From contig JACPOD010000050.1 of assembly GCA_016185185.1 (NCBI GenBank), forward strand, positions 1-64,000: 64,000 bases of DNA, written 5' to 3'. Numbering within the stretch: position 1 is the stretch's first letter; every line of letters starts with the position of its first letter. The position numbers were made by a program, and so were the translations under genes. The stretch is from Sphingobacteriales bacterium. GTDB taxonomy: Bacteria; Bacteroidota; Bacteroidia; Chitinophagales; Chitinophagaceae. The notes beneath the pieces were generated by a model that saw only the letters and a list, made by a program, of their open reading frames with translations, did not search any database and had not been told where the DNA came from. Positions 47,662-56,438 of this stretch are shown piece by piece.

Positions 47662-48221
47662 GGCTTACCCAAATATTTTGTAATCGCCTCATCCATCGGG
47701 TTCACTTTACTCGGAAATACGTCAATCAACTTTCCCTTTTCATCTAATAAAAATTTGGTGAAGTTCCATTTTATAGGATCTTGAAGGAATTGTTTCCTGG
47801 CAGCATTCTGTTCTCCCACACTATTGGCCAATGCATTGGATTGTTCCAATAACCATTTAAACAAAGGATCTATATCGTTTCCCTTAACAGAAACCTTTGC
47901 TGCCATTGGAAAACTTACCCCATAATTCTTTTTGCAGAACTCGCCAATCTCTTCATTGCTCCCTGGTTCCTGTGCACCAAAATTATTAGCCGGGAAACCT
48001 ATTATCACTAATTCGTTTTTATAGGTTTCATATAATTTTTCAAGTCCTTCGTATTGCGGGGTGAAGCCACATTTAGAAGCTGTATTAACGATGAGGATCT
48101 TTTTCCCTTTATAATCATTTAAATCAATTGTTTTGCCTTTCGACAATGCCTCTACTTTAAAATCATACACAGAAGGTGATGCAAAAAAAACGGCCAGCAA
48201 TGCCATGAAAAGTATTTTCAT
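47658..48221 (-). CDS. Glutathione peroxidase family protein, exported
   Basis: 187 residues with a signal peptide (MALLAVFFASPSVYD). NTASKCGFTPQYEGLEKLYE carries the peroxidatic Cys, GFPANNFGAQEPGSNEEI the Gln, and PIKWNFTKFLLD the Trp-Asn pair. The Cys in EEIGEFCKKNYG is a likely resolving Cys, so it probably uses thioredoxin. It is closely related to the gene at 6138 but has a cleavable signal instead of a membrane anchor. It reduces peroxides in the periplasm. Confidence 0.93.
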   Translation of the reverse strand: MKILFMALLAVFFASPSVYDFKVEALSKGKTIDLNDYKGKKILIVNTASKCGFTPQYEGLEKLYETYKNELVIIGFPANNFGAQEPGSNEEIGEFCKKNYGVSFPMAAKVSVKGNDIDPLFKWLLEQSNALANSVGEQNAARKQFLQDPIKWNFTKFLLDEKGKLIDVFPSKVNPMDEAITKYLGKP

Positions 48222-48319
48222 AATTCAGTATTTTAAAATGGATAACAAATATAGACAAACAAAGTTCGAAAAAATGTTAACTGCTGTGTGGTACTTCTTG
48301 TTAATATTTGCTTGGAAGA

Positions 48320-49717
48320 TTATTGTTTCTCATAACAACCAAGGTCGGGTAAACCATTAGAGCGGGGCTTTCCGTCCAGGTCGGTCAATAAGCCGGTAGC
48401 TTTTCCATTATTTAATGCAGGAGATCCGGCTTTAAGATGAAAGTTATAAAACCGCCTGCTTACATCAATACTATCAAATACCGGCGGCTGGTTTTTTAGC
48501 GAGGCAGTAAATAGTGTATTTGGAGGGTCGTTTTTCACTTTGTATAAAACATTGTCAAAAGTTACACTAAATGTGTTGGTACCCTGTTTGTCCGTCACTA
48601 TTTCATCTTCAACAGTACCACCTTCACCCCAGATAATGCAATTAGTGAATGTTGCATTTAGCGAACTTGTGGTGACCTGGTTGTTTTGTTTTAAAGCATT
48701 ACTGGCAAATAATACCGGGTTTTTGTGATTGATAAAAACAGAGGAATATGTTGCCATTGTGCAATGGGTAAAATTATAATTACCTCCTAAAGCTATGGCT
48801 ACATTATTGCCACAATTGCTGATTAAACAATTGTCTGCTTTAATGCTGGATTGAACGCCTAATAAACCGGCATCATAAATATTATCAATAATGCATTGCG
48901 ATAATGTCACCTTTGGATTAGCATTAGAAGAAGGATTATAAGCAATAACACCCTGGTAAGCATTTTTAATTATAGCGTACGTCAAATGATTATCCTTACT
49001 GGTTTCTCTAAAATATATGCCGGGCCATGAACCAGGAAAATCACGGTAATCCTCATCTAAACGGTCTCCACGAAATACCACACTGTCTTGCTTAGTGCCA
49101 TTTATTGTTAATGTACCATCTACAATAAAAGGAGCATCTGCATGACTATAAATTCTCACACCAGGATTAATGGTAAGATTAATATTGGTATCAACTTGTA
49201 ATCCTCCAAGGATGACATAGGGAAGGTCATTATTCCAGGTTGTATTTGCATCAATTACTTTATTTCTTAAAAAGTGGGCATTTTGACCAAATGCCTGTAG
49301 GTGTTTATAAAAAGTATTGCCGTTCCAGTTTATTTGAATGCTATCGTTGATTACAAAAGGAAGATTTGCTGAATTTGGGTTAATGGTTACTAAAACAAAA
49401 ACATAAATACTATCGCTGGCCTCAATTTCAATATTATTAATAGACGGGCCGGGGGTGCCGTCAGCATTTATTTTAAATGCAGAAGTTGCACCACCCATTA
49501 ACTTAACTGATGATATTTGAATCTTTTGCTTGTTGGGATTAACGATTGTAAAATATTGAGTAATGGAGCCGGTAGAGGTAAATACAGTATCAAATTGAAG
49601 CGTATCCCGGTTAATATTCAGAGAAGCATTGGCATCAGTCAGCAACCTTTCTTTTTTACAGGAAATAATGGTAAGGCCAATAAAGGAGAAGAGGGTTATG
49701 TACGTAAGCAGTTTCAT
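48320..49717 (-). CDS. Lipoprotein with predicted right-handed beta-helix
   Basis: 465 residues with a lipoprotein signal (GLTIISCKKER). The first 120 residues resemble a choice-of-anchor Ig-like domain (LQFDTVFTSTGSITQYFTIVNPN, SVKLMGGATSAFKIN). The rest shows repeating short strands of a parallel beta-helix (LTYAIIKNAYQGVIAY, VTLSQCIIDNIYDAGL, IKADNCLISNCGNNVAI, LNATFTNCIIW) and ends with the choice-of-anchor Q-like LDGKPRSNGLPDLGCYE. Such proteins sit on the cell surface and may bind or cut polysaccharides; no catalytic residues can be assigned. Confidence 0.85.
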   Translation of the reverse strand: MKLLTYITLFSFIGLTIISCKKERLLTDANASLNINRDTLQFDTVFTSTGSITQYFTIVNPNKQKIQISSVKLMGGATSAFKINADGTPGPSINNIEIEASDSIYVFVLVTINPNSANLPFVINDSIQINWNGNTFYKHLQAFGQNAHFLRNKVIDANTTWNNDLPYVILGGLQVDTNINLTINPGVRIYSHADAPFIVDGTLTINGTKQDSVVFRGDRLDEDYRDFPGSWPGIYFRETSKDNHLTYAIIKNAYQGVIAYNPSSNANPKVTLSQCIIDNIYDAGLLGVQSSIKADNCLISNCGNNVAIALGGNYNFTHCTMATYSSVFINHKNPVLFASNALKQNNQVTTSSLNATFTNCIIWGEGGTVEDEIVTDKQGTNTFSVTFDNVLYKVKNDPPNTLFTASLKNQPPVFDSIDVSRRFYNFHLKAGSPALNNGKATGLLTDLDGKPRSNGLPDLGCYEKQ

Positions 49718-49765
49718 TCGTTCAAAAATAACGCTTGGGACTTAAAAATAGTGTAATAGAAGCGA

Positions 49766-50467
49766 TTAATCTGTAGCATAAGCTAAAGCAGCAATGCTTA
49801 ATTGTACCATCCCGGCAGATAATAGTACACTCCCGCAAGCTTCGGTGGTAGCACCAGTGGTTATTACATCATCCACCAGCATCACATGTTTGTTTTTCAA
49901 AGCATCCGCATTAAGCAGTTTAAAACTTTCGCTAACATTTTGCCAGCGGTCTGTTCTTCCTTTATGAGTTTGGGTTTCGGTATAAACTCTTCGGGTAACA
50001 ATATTGTCCCAAACCGGTACACCGGTTATTTCGCTAATACCATTGGCAATTACAGAGGCCTGGTTATATCCACGTTTCTTTTGTTTGTCCGGAAATAGTG
50101 GTAATGGAATTAAAGCATCAATACCATTGAAACGATTGGAATCTTTTAATTGAAAAGCGAGGCGATTGCCAAAAAAAATCCCTACTTCTTTCTTTCCTTT
50201 ATATTTTAATTGATGAATGAGTGATTGAATAATGGCATGTTTGGAAAAATAAAAACCGGTCATGGCAGCAGCAACCGGAATTCTTCCCCAAAATATTTTT
50301 TCGACGGGGTTATTTAGATGTTTGGCAAAATTGGTTTCAGGTAAATCATTCAGGCAACGGAGGCATAATAAACTTTCTTCTGATAATAAATCGCTGCCGC
50401 ATCCGTAGCAGGTATGCGGGAAGAAAAGCTGGGTAAGCCCGTTTTTAATAAGGTTGATGGTGTTCAT
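49766..50467 (-). CDS. comF: ComF family phosphoribosyltransferase-like protein
   Basis: 233 residues. An N-terminal zinc ribbon (CYGCGSDL and CLRC) is followed by a phosphoribosyltransferase-type fold: YFSKHAIIQSLIHQLKYKGKKE, PLPLFPDKQKKRGYNQA and the PRPP loop VMLVDDVITTGATTEAC. ComF proteins take part in natural DNA uptake in several bacteria, probably at the cytoplasmic side. Its start overlaps the stop of radA by one base, so both DNA-processing genes are translated from one message. Confidence 0.92.
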   Translation of the reverse strand: MNTINLIKNGLTQLFFPHTCYGCGSDLLSEESLLCLRCLNDLPETNFAKHLNNPVEKIFWGRIPVAAAMTGFYFSKHAIIQSLIHQLKYKGKKEVGIFFGNRLAFQLKDSNRFNGIDALIPLPLFPDKQKKRGYNQASVIANGISEITGVPVWDNIVTRRVYTETQTHKGRTDRWQNVSESFKLLNADALKNKHVMLVDDVITTGATTEACGSVLLSAGMVQLSIAALAYATD

Positions 50468-51840
50468 TAAAATAATTGACGATAAACTTCATCCACTCTT
50501 CCAACTGTTGCAACAGTAATATTAAACTTTTGCGAGCCTAAACTTTTTTGATTGTATTTACTCACAATAATTTTTTCAAAACCAAGTTTCTCTGCTTCCG
50601 CAATCCGTTGTTCTATCCTGTTAACAGCACGGATTTCGCCACTTAATCCTACTTCGCCGGCAAAACAAATGTGTTGCGGAACAGGGATGTCTTCATATGA
50701 ACTTAATAAGGCGCAAACCATTGCCAGATCAATAGAAGGATCTTCAACCTTTAAACCACCGGCAATATTTACAAAAACATCCTTCATTCCAAAATGAAAT
50801 CCTCCCCGTTTTTCTAACACTGCCAATAGCAATTGTAATCGCCGTAAGTCAAAACCGCTTACTGTTCTTTGCGGTGTACCATATACAGATTGGGTAACCA
50901 GTGCCTGTACTTCAATTAATAAAGGACGCATCCCCTCAATGGTAGCGGCAATGGCTACACCACTTAACTGATCTTCTTTTTGTGTAATTAAAATTTCACT
51001 GGGATTTAATACTGCCCTCATCCCTTTTTCTGTCATTTCGTAAATACCCAGTTCTGCAGTGGAACCAAAGCGGTTTTTTATAGTTCTTAATATTCTATAT
51101 GCATAATGCTGGTCACCTTCAAACTGAAGAACCGTATCAACCATATGTTCTAAAATTTTTGGCCCGGCTATGCTTCCTTCTTTTGTAATATGGCCAATTA
51201 GAAAAACAGGTGTATTTGTTTCTTTGGCAAACCGCTGAAGCTCTGCTGCACACTCTCTTATTTGAGATACACTGCCGGGCGAAGATTCAATATAGGGCGA
51301 TTGTAAAGTTTGAATAGAATCAACAATTATTAATTGCGGACGCAGTTTCTTAATTTCCTGAAAAATTGTTTGTGTGTTGGTTTCTGTAAGCAAATAAAAA
51401 TTGTCATTGCTTATTTTTAATCTGTCGGCCCTCATTTTTATTTGCTGTTCGCTTTCTTCACCACTAATGTACAGGGTAATAACATTTTTTAGCAGTAATC
51501 CATTTTGTAAAAATAATGTTGATTTACCTATGCCTGGTTCGCCGGCAACCAATACAATACTTCCGGGAACAATACCACCTCCTAAAACACGGTTTAATTC
51601 ATTGTCAGTTGTTGAAATTCTTTTTTCTTCACTGCTTATTACTTCATTGATAGAAATTGTTTTGATTTCTTTTTTATCGGTTGAATATTTTTTCCAATCA
51701 GTTTCAGAAAGTTTATTGTCTTTGGTAATTACTTCTTCTACAAAACTGTTCCATTGATTACAGGACGGACACTTACCAATCCATTTGGTGGATTCATATC
51801 CGCAGTTAGAACAAAAAAATGCCGTCTTTACTTTACTCAT
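50467..51840 (-). CDS. radA: DNA repair protein RadA
   Basis: The conserved start MSKVKTAFFCSNCG is at 51840, giving 457 residues. The zinc finger (CSNCGYESTKWIGKCPSC), Walker A (GEPGIGKSTL), Walker B region (LIIVDSIQTL), the KNRFG motif (KNRFGSTAE) and the C-terminal Lon-like domain (GLKVEDPSIDLAMVCALLSS, AGEVGLSGEIRAVNRIEQRI) are all there. RadA is a hexameric branch-migration helicase in homologous recombination and natural transformation. Co-transcription with comF fits a role in DNA uptake. Confidence 0.96.
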   Translation of the reverse strand: MSKVKTAFFCSNCGYESTKWIGKCPSCNQWNSFVEEVITKDNKLSETDWKKYSTDKKEIKTISINEVISSEEKRISTTDNELNRVLGGGIVPGSIVLVAGEPGIGKSTLFLQNGLLLKNVITLYISGEESEQQIKMRADRLKISNDNFYLLTETNTQTIFQEIKKLRPQLIIVDSIQTLQSPYIESSPGSVSQIRECAAELQRFAKETNTPVFLIGHITKEGSIAGPKILEHMVDTVLQFEGDQHYAYRILRTIKNRFGSTAELGIYEMTEKGMRAVLNPSEILITQKEDQLSGVAIAATIEGMRPLLIEVQALVTQSVYGTPQRTVSGFDLRRLQLLLAVLEKRGGFHFGMKDVFVNIAGGLKVEDPSIDLAMVCALLSSYEDIPVPQHICFAGEVGLSGEIRAVNRIEQRIAEAEKLGFEKIIVSKYNQKSLGSQKFNITVATVGRVDEVYRQLF

Positions 51841-51978
51841 CAAAAATTTTTTCTTCAATAAAAAATTAAAATTAGAAAAACAGCATGGTAATAACTGATA
51901 AATAATTTTTTAATGAATGATGGGAAATGAAAAAACTGGGGATGAAAAAAATTAAAAAGAGAAATGATTGTAAAAGTA

Positions 51979-52006
51979 AAAGGGTCGGCATTTCTGCTGA
52001 CCCTTT
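51979..52006 (-). terminator. Strong hairpin/terminator upstream of radA
   Basis: AAAGGGTCGGCA and TGCTGACCCTTT form a 12-base stem with one G-T pair and a 4-base loop. On the minus strand it is followed by TTACTTTTAC. No annotated minus-strand gene precedes it. Confidence 0.7.
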
Positions 52007-52022
52007 GTACTTACTAACCCAT
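52007..52022 (-). other. 16-base motif shared with 20739-20754 (copy 2)
   Basis: ATGGGTTAGTAAGTAC on the minus strand, followed directly by the terminator-like hairpin. Confidence 0.5.
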
Positions 52023-52340
52023 TAAATTCTTGCACTAAATTACAAATTGCCGGAACATTACAAAATTAATTTTGGGTTGTGTGCATAATTTTTTTGTAAG
52101 TGTGAGCTATACTGTTAGTAAGCCTTAAAACCCTCTTTAATGTATTGAAAATAAATAAGTTATAACTATAATAAATCTATTTTAAAAACTTTTGCTCGTT
52201 TGGCAATCAACGATTTATGCACTCAAAAATGCTGACAAAAGAGCTTAATTTTTTTTTGAAACCTGCTAAAACAGGTGAATAAAAAAAATGGTAACCCTTT
52301 TGAAGGTTTAATTGTTTTAAACCATATAAAATTTACTACT

Positions 52341-53033
52341 ATGATGGGCTATCTTTTAATTTCTGCGGTTTTTATGGTACTAGGTATGGTAGTGCAGGGG
52401 CGGCTCAAAAGCAGGTTTGCAGAGTACAGCAAAGTGCCCACTTCTTCAGGCCTGAGCGGCAAGGAAGTGGCGGAGAAAATGCTGCGGGACAATGGTATTT
52501 ATGATGTAAAAATCACTTCCGTGGACGGCGTTCTGTCAGATCATTATAATCCTGTTAATAAAACTGTTAACCTTAGCCTGGACGTTTATAATGGCCGAAA
52601 TGTGTCGGCAGCGGCGGTGGCCGCTCATGAATGTGGTCATGCCGTTCAACATGCTACAGCGTATTCTATGCTGATGTTACGCTCCAGGCTAGTTCCGGTG
52701 GTACAAGTAACCACCTCTCTTTCTCAATGGGTAATAATGGCAGGGTTGGGAATAATGGGTTTTGGCGGGGGTAACCAAACGGTATTACTAATAGGCATTA
52801 TCCTTTTTGCTGCCTCCACTTTATTCTCTGTAATAACACTTCCTGTAGAGTTTGATGCTTCTAACAGGGCAATGAAATGGATTGAAAACAGCGGAATAAC
52901 AACAAAAGAAGAGTATGAAAAAGCTGCCAATGCACTTAAATGGGCAGCTTCAACTTATATTATTGCAGCATTGGCAGCTGTAGCAAGCTTAGTTTATTAT
53001 ATAACCATATATACCTCCCGTTCAAGGGATTAG
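52341..53033 (+). CDS. Zinc metallopeptidase, membrane bound (YugP-like)
   Basis: I start at ATG 52341 (MMGYLLISAVFMVLG), where the first membrane helix begins, giving 230 residues. The zinc site HECGHAVQHA (HExxH) lies near residue 93, after SLDVYNGRNVSAAAVAA. Two or three further helices follow, and PVEFDASNRAMKWIE holds the Glu/Asp-type third ligand region. This is the neutral zinc metallopeptidase type 2 family, integral to the inner membrane and possibly involved in membrane protein quality control. Substrates unknown. Confidence 0.92.
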   Translation: MMGYLLISAVFMVLGMVVQGRLKSRFAEYSKVPTSSGLSGKEVAEKMLRDNGIYDVKITSVDGVLSDHYNPVNKTVNLSLDVYNGRNVSAAAVAAHECGHAVQHATAYSMLMLRSRLVPVVQVTTSLSQWVIMAGLGIMGFGGGNQTVLLIGIILFAASTLFSVITLPVEFDASNRAMKWIENSGITTKEEYEKAANALKWAASTYIIAALAAVASLVYYITIYTSRSRD

Positions 53034-53216
53034 CGGTTGATAACCATTGCAAGTGGAGAAAACCAGAAAATTATATTTCTTACAAAAAGTAAATAAAAAA
53101 AGGTAATCTCAACTATTTAAAGCAGCTTAAATTCTTATCAAGTTGTCAAATAAATTTCCAGAACTAGATACTTTTATTATTTTTTTAACTATTTTGCCGA
53201 ACCAAAAATTAATGAC

Positions 53217-56200
53217 ATGAGAAAATTTCTAACCAGTTTACTGGGTGTAGTGCTTTTTATTGCACCTACATTTGCCCAGACAATTGAAGTAACCGGTAAG
53301 GTTACCGATCCCGCTGGAGCTCCAATTCCTGGCGCATCCGTAAAGGTGAAAGGTACTAAAACCGGAACAAGTGCATCCTCGGATGGTACTTTCAAAATCT
53401 CAGCTCCTTCCAAATCAACTCTGCAGATCAGCGCAGTGGGATTTGAAACAATTGAAGTTGCTGCAGGTTCTTCTGTTACTGTTTCTCTCAAACAATCCAA
53501 GCAAGAATTAACCGAAGTGGTGGTAACCGCCCTTGGTATCAGGAGAGAGAAAAAAGCTCTTGGATATTCCGTTGCTACAGTAGGGAAAAAAGATTTGGAA
53601 TTGAGACCAGATGGTGACGTTGTACGTCTCCTTAATGGTAAAGCTCCGGGAGTTGACATCCTTAACTCAAGTGGTATGTCCGGTAGCGGTACCAACATCA
53701 TTATCCGTGGTGTAAGTACTATTTCCGGGAGCTCCACACCATTATTCATTGTAGATGGTGTTCCTTTTGATGCTTCTACCAATGCACAATCCAGTTTCGT
53801 TTATGGTAACACTACCTCCAGCCGTTTCCTTGATTTGGATCCTAACAACATTGAAAGCATCAGCGTATTAAAAGGATTAAGCGCTACTACTTTATATGGT
53901 GAATTGGGACGTAACGGTGTGGTTTTAGTTACAACTAAAAATGGGTCAAGCAGGAAAGCTGCAAAGAAAACAGAAATAACTGTTACACAATCTTTATTCC
54001 AAAATAAAGTGGCTAATCTGCCCGATTACCAGCAAACCTATGGTGGTGGTTTTGATCAGAGCCTTGGCTTGGCTTTCTTTAGTAACTGGGGAGCCAAGTT
54101 TACAGATCCTCCAACATTAGTGACACATCCGTATGACCGGGGTTCATTAAACGTGGCATTTCCACAATTTAAGGGTGCTAAATATGAATATAAACCCTAT
54201 AACAGTGTTGAAAGGTTTTTCCGCACCGGTACAATTAAAAATACTTCAGTTAACGTAGCTGCATCCGGTACAAATACCACCTTTAATGCAAACTACAGTT
54301 ACCTGGATGACCAGGGTTTTACTCCCGGTAACCGCTTAATTAAAAATACATTTGGTATGGGCGGTACAGCAAAATTGAATAATAACTTTACTATAAGCGG
54401 TACTGTTAACTATGCTATTACTGATTTTAAATCACCTCCCACATCTACCAGTTTTGGAAGTAACCCAACCACTTCATCGGTATTTGGTAACTTGATTTAT
54501 ACCCCCATTGCAGTAAACCTTATGGGTACACCTGCAGATGGTAATAATTATTTGCCTTGGGAAAACCCCTTGGATCGTTCGTCTGTTTATTACCGCAGCA
54601 GTAACGATATTCAAAACCCAATATGGACAGTAAACAATGGGTTTACCGGTCAAAAAGTTAACCGCATTTATGGTAACCTCCAGATTAGGTATGAAGTATT
54701 GAAAAACCTTAACCTCAGTTACCGTGTTGGTTACGATCAGTATTCTGATTATAACTATCTTTCTCAAAACAAAGGTGGTACTGTGGGTGGTTCTGACTAC
54801 ACATTGGGTATCAACCGTACAGTAACCGGTTTTAATACTATCTGGAACCATGATTTGTTAGCCAGTTGGCAAAAACAACTTACCAGTGAATGGAACCTGG
54901 ATATTACCGGAGGCTTCAATTCCCAAGAAAGGATATACAGCCAGAGTGGTATGAGAAGTACCAACCAGCTTGTATATGGTTTATTTAACCATTCAAACTT
55001 TGTAAACCACGATAATTTTTCAGAAGATGGAAGTAGTTTAGACTTTAAATCCAGCACACAAGCTATTGGTGTGTTTGCAGAAGCTACCGGTAGTTTTAAA
55101 GATTACCTGTTCATTAAAGCAGGAGGCCGTAATAGCTGGACAACAAACTTAGAAAAAGATAACCGCCGCAAATTTTATCCAAGCGCCAGTATTTCTTTTC
55201 TTCCTACATCAGCTTTTGCTGGTTTGTCAAAAAGCAAGGCAATCAATTACCTGAAATTGCGTGCAGGGGTTGCTACCAGTGCCAACTTTGGTTTCCCATA
55301 CAGAACAAGACCAACTTTGTCTATTGGTGCTAATTCCTTTGTTGACCGAAGCGGTACAGTTATTAATACCAATGCAATTGGCAACCGCTTAGCAAACCCT
55401 AACTTAAAACCAGAATTATTAACAGAGGTGGAAGTTGGTATGGAAGGTAAATTTATTGATAACCGCCTGAGTATTGACCTGACTTTCTATAAAAGAACTT
55501 CTAAAGACCAGATACTAAGGAGGGATTTAGATCCATCTTCAGGTTTTACTTCTAAAGATATCAATGCCGGAAACGTACGAAACAAAGGGATTGAATTAGG
55601 TTTGGGTTATACTGTTATCCGTAACAAAGACTGGAGATGGCAGTTAGATGGTAACTTTACTTTAAACAGGAGTTTGGTTTACGGATTACCAGATGATGTA
55701 AAGCAAATTGTAATTGATGGTTTCACCAATGAGGGTTTATTTGCTATTAATGGGCAGCCATTAGGTATCATTCAGGGTGCTTATACACTTAAAGATAATA
55801 AAACCGGTAAGCGTTTGGTTGGAGACGATGGTTATTATATTACTTCTAATAACTTAGGTATAATTGGTAACCCCACTCCTAAATACAAAATGACAGGTAT
55901 TAGTACCTTAGGATATAAAGGATTTAGTTTCCGCATGCAGTGGGATTTCACCAAAGGTGGTCAAATGCTGGCTTATACACCTGGTACACTGATTGGCCGT
56001 GGTTTAACAACCGATACCGAGTTTGATCGTTTATTGCCCTGGATACTTCCGGGTATCAGCCAGTCAACTGGCAAGCCAAACGACATTCAAATCAGCTCCA
56101 GTGAAGCTTACTTTAATAACCTGAGTGGGTTTTTTGGAATGAGTGACCTGATTGTTTACGATGCTACCGTTATAAGATTACGGGAAGCTTCATTGTCATA

Positions 56201-56417
56201 TAACCTGCCGGAAAATATTTTGAGCAAAACTCCATTTGGATCTGTACAGTTTACAATCTCTGGTCAAAACCTTTGGTATAATGCTCCAAACTTCCCTAAA
56301 GGTGTAAACTTTGATCCTGAAACATCCAGTCTTGGTGTAAGTAATGTAAGAGGATTGGAATATTTATCAGGCCCAACTTCCCGCCGTTTGGGTGCTAGTA
56401 TCAGGGTAACATTCTAA
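53217..56417 (+). CDS. SusC/RagA family TonB-linked outer membrane protein
   Basis: 1066 residues. A signal peptide (GVVLFIAPTFAQ) is followed by a CarboxypepD_reg-like domain (TGKVTDPAGAPIPGASVKVKG), the TonB box/plug transition LTEVVVTALGIRREKKALGYS, the plug (IIIRGVSTISGSSTPLFIVDGVP, DLDPNNIESISVLKG) and a 22-strand barrel ending in RRLGASIRVTF. Together with the next gene's SusD protein it forms a lid-and-barrel importer for oligosaccharides or peptides across the outer membrane, powered by TonB. It is one operon with susD and a third lipoprotein gene. No glycoside hydrolase is adjacent, so the substrate class is open. Confidence 0.96.
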   Translation: MRKFLTSLLGVVLFIAPTFAQTIEVTGKVTDPAGAPIPGASVKVKGTKTGTSASSDGTFKISAPSKSTLQISAVGFETIEVAAGSSVTVSLKQSKQELTEVVVTALGIRREKKALGYSVATVGKKDLELRPDGDVVRLLNGKAPGVDILNSSGMSGSGTNIIIRGVSTISGSSTPLFIVDGVPFDASTNAQSSFVYGNTTSSRFLDLDPNNIESISVLKGLSATTLYGELGRNGVVLVTTKNGSSRKAAKKTEITVTQSLFQNKVANLPDYQQTYGGGFDQSLGLAFFSNWGAKFTDPPTLVTHPYDRGSLNVAFPQFKGAKYEYKPYNSVERFFRTGTIKNTSVNVAASGTNTTFNANYSYLDDQGFTPGNRLIKNTFGMGGTAKLNNNFTISGTVNYAITDFKSPPTSTSFGSNPTTSSVFGNLIYTPIAVNLMGTPADGNNYLPWENPLDRSSVYYRSSNDIQNPIWTVNNGFTGQKVNRIYGNLQIRYEVLKNLNLSYRVGYDQYSDYNYLSQNKGGTVGGSDYTLGINRTVTGFNTIWNHDLLASWQKQLTSEWNLDITGGFNSQERIYSQSGMRSTNQLVYGLFNHSNFVNHDNFSEDGSSLDFKSSTQAIGVFAEATGSFKDYLFIKAGGRNSWTTNLEKDNRRKFYPSASISFLPTSAFAGLSKSKAINYLKLRAGVATSANFGFPYRTRPTLSIGANSFVDRSGTVINTNAIGNRLANPNLKPELLTEVEVGMEGKFIDNRLSIDLTFYKRTSKDQILRRDLDPSSGFTSKDINAGNVRNKGIELGLGYTVIRNKDWRWQLDGNFTLNRSLVYGLPDDVKQIVIDGFTNEGLFAINGQPLGIIQGAYTLKDNKTGKRLVGDDGYYITSNNLGIIGNPTPKYKMTGISTLGYKGFSFRMQWDFTKGGQMLAYTPGTLIGRGLTTDTEFDRLLPWILPGISQSTGKPNDIQISSSEAYFNNLSGFFGMSDLIVYDATVIRLREASLSYNLPENILSKTPFGSVQFTISGQNLWYNAPNFPKGVNFDPETSSLGVSNVRGLEYLSGPTSRRLGASIRVTF

Positions 56418-56438
56418 ACCGAAGAAAAATTTAAAATT

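Larger units (their letters stand above)
51975..52055 (-). ncRNA. Candidate small RNA between radA and the zinc peptidase
   Basis: Inferred from TAATTTTG (52068-52061, minus) as -7 box and the 12-base hairpin terminator about 80 bases later. The 16-base motif ATGGGTTAGTAAGTAC lies immediately before the hairpin. No known RNA family recognised. Confidence 0.3.
51841..52340. other. 500-base spacer between radA and the zinc peptidase gene
   Basis: Contains a strong hairpin (51979-52006) that works as a minus-strand terminator, a 16-base motif (52007-52022) shared with 20739-20754, and a minus-strand TAATTTTG box at 52068-52061. Together these would fit a minus-strand RNA of about 80 bases. The tracked upstream extension of the peptidase ORF (52275-52340) shows no conserved residues. 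Confidence 0.5.

Noticed and set aside
53189-53782. Minus-strand ORF of 197 residues at the start of susC
   Set aside because: Antisense shadow of a clearly real SusC gene; its Pro/Thr/Val composition comes from the complement.
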